In this document: positions 55,422-64,000 of the stretch, in pieces
Numbering within the stretch: the first letter of the stretch is position 1
Layout of the letters: each line of letters begins with the position of its first letter
Assembly (NCBI GenBank): GCA_026075535.2
Contig: AP026540.1
Coordinates: forward strand, 12,834,001 to 12,898,000
Length of the DNA: 64,000 nt
Reading direction: 5' to 3'
Origin: Tricholoma matsutake
Taxonomy: Eukaryota > Basidiomycota > Agaricomycetes > Agaricales > Tricholomataceae
Made by a program: the position numbers and the translations under genes
Notes under the pieces: generated by a model
What the model was told of the DNA's origin: nothing
Databases searched by the model: none
What the model saw: the letters and a program-made list of their open reading frames with translations, nothing else

Positions 55422-57464
55422 TCACAATGCTACACCGCAAATGAATCGAGAATGTTGCGCATTTTGCTCCACCATTTCCAGCGATCCAGCATCGGGTGGC
55501 GGCTTGTGCCAAACATCATTTGGAAAGAGCACAGCGATAGCCTGTTGTATGCGTGAAACTAAAACCGAATTTTCTTTATACAGAGGTCGAAGATGAAGTG
55601 CACAATAATCTTCAGTATAACCTAACAGTTGAATCATGCGTGAAGTGAGTTGTCCAAGTGTTGTTTCGCGATCAAGGGATGGCGCATCGGGATCACGACG
55701 TTCATCCAATATGGTATGTATGAAGCATAGGAATACGGAGCACATCTCATCCCATGGAGTTCTGGATATGTTTAGGGCCACGTTGCTGATCCTTAGCATG
55801 TGCAATGCAAGACGCGGTGGCATCGTATGTAAAGTTCCCTTTAAAAGCATTAGCTTATTGAACGAAGAATCAACCGTCAACGCTCACAAAATTGACTGCC
55901 CTCGTAGTATGGAGTTCATTAATGCTAACTGCATATTCCCAGTCGGCTAGAATACCGCGCTGTCGGTGGATTTGAACATTTCCAGGACTGATATCACAAT
56001 GCGCGATCCCAGCAGTCGTCCATGCAGCCTGGTGCGCTATAACCAGTGTGGGTACCGCGGTAGAGCAAAGAAATCGGTCACATACCATCAACAACATCTT
56101 TCAGCACGCAAACAAGCTGATGTAGGTCCATCTGAAGCCCCTTCTTGATTTCTTTTCGGAGGGTGCTATCTGCAAGTGGCTGCGTCACAAGAATCGTGCG
56201 AACTCGATAGCTGTCGCTTCTAAGACCAGCAGCCTCACGAACTTGTTTTGTAGTGATTGAATGTTCGTCGTGGGCGACAAGCCTGGGTGTACGAGGGATG
56301 GAAAATGTCGACAGCATTTGCAACGATTCCCATTCAAGAATCCGATTGGGGGACTGAGTGGACCCATCGAACGAGAGGTTGACATCCCATGGGATGGATG
56401 GATGTGAGAATTTGATGGTGACCCTATCTGCGTCTGTAGCTGCATCGAAGGCAACGATGTGATCAGTCTGGATGAGGGGACCCTCTCGGATGCCTGCAAG
56501 AACGAGGGTTCCTCTGCTGTTAATCCCGTCTGCGATGTACAGAACGGAATCGTCCTTTCCGTATAATCCGTAGTAGATCTCCTCATGGAGTGGTTTTATA
56601 AGCACGGGTGGGATGAATCTGGTAGAAGTCGACACAGGGGTCACGTTTAAAAGGGAGGTTTGCAAGGCCAACAAGGGCCGCAAGGATGTAGGCGGCGTGG
56701 GCACCAAATTCGACCTCGATAACTCCACTCCTGTCCCCATACCAAATCGCCATTTCATCGCCATGAACACCAAGAACAATAGAACCAAGGTTCAGGGGAC
56801 ACTTCAATAGCTCATTAAGCCTTGCGTAAGCATGATCCCGGTTGTGGTTGAATCCCTTGCTTCCAGTGGAGACAGTATGCTCGACGCATGCAAGAATGGC
56901 GTGCACATCAGGAAGATTACGATATGAAGGCGGCGAGTTGTCTGGAAGACCAGTGACGGAAAAAGGTATCGTTCGAGGCACGATCGCTACATCCACACGA
57001 CGGTCATGATCGAACCCAGATGGCGCCTCGTGTATCGGCCAGGCGAAAAACCGGTCTTAACGAGCATCCGTGTGTAAAAACTGACGAAGAGATTGGCCAA
57101 TAAGCTTACTGGGCGACAAGGAATCAATACATCTATTCAGCTTACGCTCTAACAACACCTCTGCTTGCCGCGGTTCGGACGGGTTGTATTTCAGATCTGA
57201 GAGGTCGAGATCCACTTTCTTTGTAGGAAGGTCCTGCAAGAATACGTGGCGAAAAAACCCGTTTACTCCAGGGGTCAAGGTCACCCTGGCGGTGGGTTCA
57301 TTCCGCAAGTAAGGCTGCGTTTGGCTGTGTGTAATAAGCTCGTCTGCATCAGGATTATCCAAGTGTCCGAGAGAAGGTGAATGGTGGGTGCCAAATCCGA
57401 GTTTAGGTGCTTTCGATTTAGGGTGCTCGGGCGCACAGAGATTGTAAAACGATGGTTGATTCAT
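55422..57464 (-). pseudogene. FunK1-like fungal protein kinase, broken
   Basis: Starts MNQPSFYNLCAPEHPKSK at 57464. The N-lobe region runs to 56590, with one in-frame TAA at 57057-57059. A frameshift near 56600 leads into LHEEIYYGLYGKDDSVLYIAD. After an intron (GTATGT...ACCAG near 56077-56023) comes the catalytic segment HCDISPGN (near 55990), where kinases have HRDxxxxN. GILADWEYA stands in the place of DFG. A second intron precedes GTLHTMPPRLALHML. The C-lobe continues to 55422. The HRD Arg is Cys (TGT, a CpG transition from CGT). The family would phosphorylate proteins; substrates are unknown, and this copy is unlikely to be active. Confidence 0.55.
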
Positions 57465-57779
57465 CGTGTCTCATGTGACCAGACAAAAAAACCCCGAAAG
57501 CCAAGCCGGGCTTACACTCTGGGTGGCTAATAACTTTATCGCTCTATTCCTCGTAGTTCTTGCTGTATTACTATGCGTATGTACCTGTAGGTAGACGAAT
57601 GGTAACAGTATATCTATGTACTTTCAATATATTTTTTCGTTGCTTGTGGGTTGTGCAATTTGTGTTAACATTTTCTCACCACTTTTGCTATATTTATTAG
57701 ACACAGGTTTGAATCTATTGAAAACGATTGCAGTGTGACGGAAAAAGGCCATCATGGTTTCCCCAGATGTGGTCGAGTC
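57465..57779. other. Upstream region of the kinase pseudogene
   Basis: No gene. It may hold the kinase promoter. It ends at the 8-bp duplication GTCGAGTC (57772-57779) of the adjacent foldback element. Confidence 0.4.
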
Positions 57780-58880
57780 CAGTGAACGCTATTCACCCAG
57801 CACTTTCTTCGCAACACGTGATTTTCGGGAACAGCCGAAGTTTGTTTACTGGACGGGGCACACAGCAAGGGAGACCACTCTTTAGTTTGGGCACCTCAAG
57901 AATGTGCTTTGGACAATTATATGTTCTATGTATATGTTCTATGTAAATAGCTGGTCTATTTCTGTTTGCATCAAAGTTGGTGGTTGTGTGATTTTGATGA
58001 ATTTTTCGCACAAATAAGCCATGAATCTTCTGCAAGCCATATCTCAACAACCAGGCCACATTTCTACATGATCTTATAGTAGATTTTTTACTAGTAATTG
58101 AGCTCTAGAGCACTGTAATTTTCTTATTTTTTGGTTGAGTTTTGAAAGAGTGAGTTTGAGTCCAGCCAAAAAGGTGTGTGCAAGTAATATGTCAAGAACT
58201 AATGGTCAGAAAAATTAAGCTGAGAGTTGGAGACATTTATGGATAGAGTATTAAATGCTACCCAATGCAAAAACTTTCAGGTTATGTGCTGTTGTGGTCA
58301 GCCACTCCCTGATGATGCTGACAAGGTCTCATCACTGCTTCCTTGAGAGTTGACAGTGGCCACAGTGGTCTATAATCTCAAGTTTTATAGGGTATTCCAA
58401 TATGCACTACTCTAGACAATCTACATCCCTCAGATTATCTGCATGACTCATGGCACTTGAAATATTACTTGCACACACCTTTTTGGCTGGACTCAAACTC
58501 ACTCTTTCAAGAGTCAACCAAAAAATAAGCAAATTACAAGGTGCTCTAGAGCTCAATTACTAGCAAAAACCTTATTACAAGATCATGTAAAAATGTGGCC
58601 TGGTTGTTGAGATATGGCTTGCAGAAGATTCATGGCTTATTTGTGCAACATATTCATCAAAATCACACAACCACCAACTTTGATGCAAACAGAAATAGAC
58701 CAGCTATTTACATAGAACACATAATTGTCCAAAGCACATTCTTGAGGTGCCCAAACTAAAGATGGAGCATGGTCTCCCTTGCTGTGTGATGCCATCCAGT
58801 AAACAAAGCCCAAGTTCAACTTTGGCTGTTCCTGAAAATCACGTGTTGTGAAGAAAGTGCTGGGTGAATAGCATTCACTG
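57780..58880. mobile_element. Foldback-type hAT-like element with arms of about 430 bp
   Basis: 1101 bp. The left arm (57780 to about 58195) and right arm (about 58450-58880) are inverted copies around a spacer of about 250 bp. Termini read CAGTGAA[C/T]GCTATTCACCC. Flanks carry an 8-bp duplication with one C/T difference (GTCGAGTC at 57772-57779, GTTGAGTC at 58881-58888). CAGTG ends and an 8-bp duplication fit hAT. There is no coding capacity. The right arm has lost several CpGs kept in the left arm. A transcript across it would fold into a long double-stranded hairpin. Confidence 0.88.
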
Positions 58881-58929
58881 GTTGAGTCCCCTCAAAACCT
58901 AGAAGACATGCACCAACTTCGACAATTGC

Positions 58930-61287
58930 ATGAAGTGGCACCACATTCTCAAACATGTGGGTCTTTGCTACACCTCCAAGTCCTCCTTCCACCCAAGCTC
59001 ATTAACTTGTAGGATTGACTTTGATGGGGAGAGTCATGATGACAATGACAATGACAGTGGTATGTCATTGCAGAATGATGATGACTTGCCAAGTGACCAT
59101 ATATGTGATGTCAGGGTTGGCACTGGTTTATGCAAACATACGTCTTTTTATATCCAAATTTGGCTGTCTTTTATTTTTCTGCAGCTTGGTTCATTCAGCT
59201 GAAGTACATGCCAGACTGGCTGTACAGTTACTTTGGAGAAACCATGGGGCCAGTGATTCATTCAAAAACTGGGCATCACCTTGCAAAACCATGGCTGTTT
59301 ACTGAAAATAGGGAGTATGCTCCAGCATCATTCTGGATCCATCCTCTGGGACCAGTTATCTTTCCAACTACCGGTTTGATCTGCAGACTCTCTATCGTCC
59401 TAGGATCTTTCTCTGGCTCCCTCACTTCTATGTTACAGAGTTGCAGTGTCCTAAATGCTTGAGAAGAATGGAGCACTTGCCCCTCACCAAATTACAGATG
59501 TGGAGGACAATTTCTACATTTTTACTTGGGGCTATTACTGTCGAAAGGGGTGTCATTCACATTTCCATGGCTGGAGTTTGTCTACCCTTCTGGCTTATCT
59601 TCATCTTGCATTTCCTGCCTTTCTACATTTTTACTTGGGGCTATTACTGTCAAAAGGGGTGTCATTCACATTTCCATGGCTGGAGTTTGTCTACCCTTCT
59701 GGCTTATCTTCATCTTGCATTTCCTGCCTTTCTATCATACAATGGTGGACTATCACATAAGGTTATCACCCAGCTTTGCATTGGGAACCAATAAGATAGG
59801 TCCAAATGGTGTCCACTCACTTCTTTGTGAGATGCATACTTTACACTTCAACACTATCCAGCTGCAATATCTATGGGCTCTTTTGACTTAGCCCATGGTC
59901 ACCAGGTGGATGCTGATGCATTCAAACTACACTACATGACCACTTCTTCAGTGATCATCAGAAGTATGCTGGATTTGTGCTGAGTGAGCATTATCTTGCC
60001 AAAATGATGATGAAAGCTATAGAACAGAGTGAGCCCAATGCATATCAGCATATAGCATGTCTTTCTCCAGACCAAATTGCTATTGATGATTCCCATAAGG
60101 TATTGTTCTTCTCTGATTTCCAAAAAATTGATTACCAATACACATTTGGATGTTTTAGATCAACAAACACATTGCAAAGGTTGATGGTGTCCTGATCTTT
60201 GGTGCATTGTAGATATGCATGTCATCCCAATATATACGAGCTCAGGCTTTAACATTAACAAAAGCTCATGAAGAACATATTGGGCCTCTCTCAGCTATTG
60301 CAAACTCAGCAAAATGTTATGGACATGCTGATCCTGTTGTAGCATTTTCTGATGATCCAATCAAGGTATGTTAATATTCTCATCAGTATCATCTTTACAT
60401 ATATTTTTAGGATAAAAAACTCATCTATTCAGCATTTCCCTCTCTTTCCCAGAATATTAATCCAGCCTCAGCTCCTCCTGGGCTACAGCATCTTGAGCTA
60501 TCTGCATCTCTTAGCATATCTGTTCTATCAGCACCTGATCTTATGGAGAAGGCCATGTCATCATTACTTGCACCCTTGGATCTAGATTCAAATGCCCATC
60601 TTTGTGTGAGTTTGGATGCTGAATGGAATGTTTCTAGGCAAATTGGAGTTTCAATTCTCCAAATTGCTCCACACAGTAATCCTGATATTATTTTTGTAAT
60701 TCCAGTTGGTACTCATTTTTGATTTGTATATATGATGCTTATTTGATTACAGGTTCACAAATTTCCTATGCTTCCACCCTCACTTCTACATCTCTTAGTA
60801 TTGAATTGTGTCTTCAAGATTAGTTCTGCTGTAAAAGCTGATCTGATTTGGATCAAGGAACAATTTCCTCAGCTTGCCAGTCATGTCTCATTTACCACCA
60901 TTGATCTAAAGGACTATTGTATCCAGTGAGGAATTATAGGTCAGAAGGAATCAGGTACTTTGGATTCACTTCTGGCCAAGATGGCTCAGTTGTATCTTCC
61001 CAAGGATGATACATTGTGTAGATGTGAAGAATGGGAAGCCAAAATTCTTTGTTTGGATCTTCTTCACTACTTGGTACCCAGGTGGTTTTCAAAAATGCTA
61101 CAGAGTTATCTCCACTTGATCATGTTGACTGTGAATCTCTGGGATGTACTTGTGTTATGGTTCTAGTTCAGGAGGTGAAGTTGCTGCACCATCCCAGTAC
61201 CTCTACCTCATAAATTGGGAGGAGAAGCAGGTCACTGGCACAGTCCAAGTTGCCAATGGTGAGGCAAGCATTGAGGGGGAGATGTGA
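58930..61287 (+). pseudogene. DUF6729 / 3'-5' exonuclease-like protein, broken
   Basis: An acidic N-terminal stretch (DGESHDDNDNDSG near 59025) leads to the DUF6729-like region: YMPDWLYSYFGETMGPVIHSK, then after shifts CPKCLRRMEK and ITDVEDNFYIFTWGYYC..GCHSHFHGW. This is a zinc-ribbon-like block, duplicated in tandem at 59511-59728. Further on come LSPDQIAIDDSHK and, after an intron, INKHIAKVDG. The exonuclease-like domain starts LDLDSNAHLCVSLDAEWNVS (60580-60625) with DxE motif I, then HKFPMLPPSLLHLL, CVFKISSAVKADL and IDLKDYCIQ. The final Tyr-Asp motif is degraded. The C-terminus ends SIEGEM at 61287. Such proteins are multicopy in mushrooms; their role is unknown. Stops and frameshifts are frequent. 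Confidence 0.6.
59511..59728. repeat. Two-copy tandem duplication, 109-bp period
   Basis: The segment from TTTCTACATTTTTACTTGGG at 59511 recurs from 59620 with one difference (CGA/CAA in the middle). Because 109 is not a multiple of three, the second copy throws the DUF6729-like frame out of phase. Confidence 0.92.
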
Positions 61288-61499
61288 CTATAGAACAGCT
61301 TCAATGGGAGAATAGCTGACTGACAAAGGAAATGGCAGAGATGAGAGAGGAGATGAAGAAGTTGAAAGAAATGGTGATGGTGGAGATGCCGGATGTGTCT
61401 CCTATAGCAATGCAGTGGATCCTGATAGCAATAGCCTGAGCTTGTATGTACATGTGACTGTCTACTGACTACATGGTCATGTGACCTGGAGTAGGTGTG

Positions 61500-61570
61500 C
61501 CCACACACACTACTCCATTTGCCCACCTCCAAAAAAGGCGACGTCCTCGTCGCCACAGAAAAAAAATGCA
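61500..61570. repeat. CpG-rich short palindrome between convergent genes
   Basis: GGCGACGTCCTCGTCGCC at about 61537-61554 is an inverted repeat with 7-bp arms and a 4-nt loop. It stands out because CG is otherwise nearly absent in this part. It lies between the ends of two convergent pseudogenes. Confidence 0.55.
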
Positions 61571-61768
61571 AAACAATAAGTGGGAATAATATAGACAAAA
61601 GAATTCTATGGTTGATATTAAAAATAAAGTAAAGAAAAACTCAACAAGGAGGTATCCATCCCAATGCCCGAAGGGCCCTACTCAAGTCAACAAGGTGAGG
61701 ATCCTGGTCCCAGTCAAGTTTTGGAGCAGGGGCTGGTGTGGAGGTTGTTCCAAAAGGGATGGTGATGA

Positions 61769-63865
61769 TGGGCTTACCTGGTCCTATACCAGAAGGATGA
61801 CATTGTGTAATAAAAGGTTGATATTGGTGAAAAGGCAGCAGGGTTGGATATGAGGATTTTCGAGACTGTGAAAAAGATGGTGGGGCTGGGGCTCGTCATC
61901 GCCTTGTTCATCTTTGTAGGGTTCCAAATGGCTGTGTACGGCCTGTCTTCAGAGCAGAGAGATCCCATGGATATATGCGGGGTGTAGTTGGCATAGACGC
62001 AGTGTCTTTGGCCCAGTCAAAATGTGTGGGTGGTGGTGAAACAGCTCGTCAAGGGCTTAGCTGGGGTGAGATGGGGGGTGTGGTTTGTTTTTGGGATTGG
62101 AAAGGGGAATGGTGGGGTTCAGAGGGTGGTAGCTTCATCATCGTGTTGTTCTTTCATAGCCATTGGTGTTTGTCTGTTGTAGGTAGCGAAGCAGCACATT
62201 TCTGGTCTTGCTGTGGTTGACTGGGGTGCTTGGGCAGTGGACAAGCCATAGGCGACAAATAGGGGATGTCCCCAGGTGTAGACAATGTTGTTGGTGACAT
62301 GGCTGCTATGTCAGGTGTAGGCAGCATTGGGGGTGACATAGCAGCAGTGGCAGGCTCAGGGTGTGGAATGAGGGGCTGGGAATCGAGCTGGGGCGAGCTG
62401 GCAGGTGTAGGCGGGCTCCTGGGCCTTCGTTTAGGGTTCTGGGGTGAGCAGGTTTGTTCCGTCGAGTATACAATGCATTCCAATGAGCAAACATGCTCAT
62501 CATCATGTAACTCCATTGTCTGGGTGTTGGGGGGTCTCTGTACAGCATTTATGGCCTGCTTAGCCATGTCCAAGGTGTAGGTAGCCATTTGGGTGCTAGA
62601 TGAGGCCCAAGTCATTGTTCCACAGGTGCTTGCAACAGTTTTCATTGCCAATGTTGGCTGTGATGTGGTGCTGGCAAGGGGAGGCTCAGGATGCGAGACG
62701 AGGAGCTGTAGAGGCTGCAGGGGGGCTGTAGGTTGTCCAGGGAGCATGTGCCATTGTCTGGATGGCTCTGGTGGTCATTCTAGAATACTGTCAGCGATTC
62801 TTGTCATTGCCGCTCGCTGTGATGTGGTAGCATCAATGGAAGATTGGGGGGGCATGCTGGGGGCAACAGGAGCTGGGTGGGGTTTGTTCTCTGTTTGGGT
62901 AGGCATCTCATTGGTACTGGGGGTGATTTGGGTGGTCGAGTCAATGCTATGTGCTGTCGTCGCATTTTTCAGCAGATGGGGTGTTCATCATCGAGTGGTT
63001 CCATTTGCAGGGCGGCACATCGACATTTGGGGGCAGCGTTGGTCTGTGCAGCCATTTCATTGGTCCTAGGGGTGATCTGGGTGGTAGCATCACTCCAGGT
63101 GGTCATTTCGGGGCCAGTTTGGGTTTCAGCCTCTTCCAGTAAAACAGCTCCACGGAATAGTGCACATGCATGGGCTGCCATAGAGAGGCGGAGCCCAGCT
63201 CCATGCCCTTCTGTGAGCCACTTTTGTCATTCCTCATCCTTTCCATTCTGCATCCCATGCTTGTGGCCTTCCAGTAGTCCCTTCTTGTGTGCTTGTTCTG
63301 CCTTCTCTTGGTCTAGTTTCCCCTTTGCATTGTACCCTTCCCTGTAGCCTTCCATCTACTTCCTACTTCCTTCCTCATATCCCTCCTCATAACTGTCCGC
63401 TTTTCCTTCTTCCTTCCCTGTTTTCCTACCCATTTTGTGTCCTTCTTCGAACCCTTCCTGGTATCCCTTGAGTTTTGCATTGTCGAGTAGTTGCTGTACT
63501 TTGTCATAGCTGTAGGTAGATGGTTCGTTTGTTGGTGACACGGCTGTGGCTGTGTCGATGTGCATTGCATCATTGGTGTTGTTTGGGTTGTTTGGGGCTG
63601 CATCCGCTGTGGTAGTTGTAGTGATTGTTGTAGTAGCTTGTAGAGCTGTGTATGAAGCGGTTTTGGCTGCCATTTCACTTGCAAGTGATGTTGCGATGAT
63701 CTCGTCATTAGGTGATGATGATTTTGATGTGGTGGTTCTCACCTTTGGAGCATCTGTGCTCGATGCCATCATTATGGCATTTACAGTGGTGATATTTGCA
63801 TTTAGGCTCGTGTTTTCATGCCATTTCTTCTTCTGAGCTCGTTTGCCTTGTCCTGGACCAGGCAT
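61769..63865 (-). pseudogene. Low-complexity gene remnant, unknown function
   Basis: From ATG at 63865 (MPGPGQGKRAQKKKWHENTS) the frame is open to 63356. It has a Thr/Ala-rich stretch, then a Gly/Glu/Lys heptad-like repeat (GYQEGFEEGHKMGRKTGKEEG near 63460). It continues after a stop with GYREGYNAKGKLDQEKAEQ, WLTEGHGAGLRLSMAAHACAL (near 63180) and a Thr/Pro-rich segment. After further shifts come 62747-62154 (SSPQLDSQPLIPHPEP) and 61968-61774. I recall multicopy mushroom proteins of this composition beside transposon-linked genes, but no domain is assigned. It converges on the exonuclease-like gene. Confidence 0.45.
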
Positions 63866-64000
63866 GCTGAGTGTAATGTAATAACTGAAAAAGAAACTGA
63901 TAGGCTGGTTCTGGTTCTGGTTCCGTGACTGGTTCTGTGGTTCTGTTGACTAGGTTCTGGGTGCTGGGACAAGAGACTCGAGACAATAAACTGAAAAGCA
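63866..64000. other. Upstream region of the low-complexity gene, window end
   Basis: No gene. It contains GGTTCTGGTTCTG-type short tandem repeats near 63908-63960. Confidence 0.4.

Overview
The window looks like heterochromatic, transposon-dense DNA from a mushroom-forming basidiomycete (Agaricomycete). I infer this from the element mix (a Plavaka-type transposon, a fungal two-gene Harbinger, a basidiomycete Helitron, chromovirus Gypsy and UBN2-type Copia elements), a FunK1-like kinase remnant, and introns of about 45-60 nt with GTAAGT/GTATGT donors, CTAAC branch sites and YAG acceptors. Genus cannot be set from this window. Almost every coding sequence belongs to, or is carried by, a mobile element, and most are broken.

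Layout. (1) 0.57-3.9 kb: a decayed two-gene Harbinger, with a transposase on + converging on a Myb/SANT-like gene on -. (2) 5.1-9.0 kb: a non-autonomous hAT-like element (copy A), itself split by a second hAT-like element (6282-8515) that holds tRNA-like modules, tandem 150-bp units and an 11-bp minisatellite. (3) 9.4-16.07 kb: a decayed Helitron RepHel gene plus a C19-like peptidase remnant, both on -. (4) 16.07-31.72 kb: an old - strand Gypsy (element A) broken by a + chromovirus (element B, 17682-23397), an inverted solo LTR that carries its own hAT-like insert (24687-26012), and two more hAT-like elements (26473-28198 and 30304-30810). (5) 31.83-55.26 kb: an old Copia (copia-2) split by a younger Copia (copia-1, 33109-47380), whose 3' LTR is split by a Gypsy (element C, 38395-47187). 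Copia-2 is split again by a 7.28-kb Plavaka element (47676-54955). (6) 55.3-64 kb: a FunK1-like kinase pseudogene, a long-armed foldback hAT-like element (57780-58880), a DUF6729/3'-5' exonuclease-like pseudogene, and a convergent low-complexity gene remnant.

Boundaries are well supported where target-site duplications can be read: CAGGT (B), CCATC (copia-1), TATAT (C), GG (Plavaka), CAAAGGAT, ATCTCATC, TC[G/A]GTAGC, CTTGCTCT and GT[C/T]GAGTC (hAT-like elements).

The clearest exception to decay is an apparently intact eight-exon gene, complement(48673..50290), encoding 422 residues. It lies inside the Plavaka element, opposite the broken transposase. Elsewhere, in-frame stops are overwhelmingly TGA, many at positions where arginine (CGA) is expected, and LTR pairs differ mostly at CpG sites. 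This points to decay by CpG methylation and deamination.
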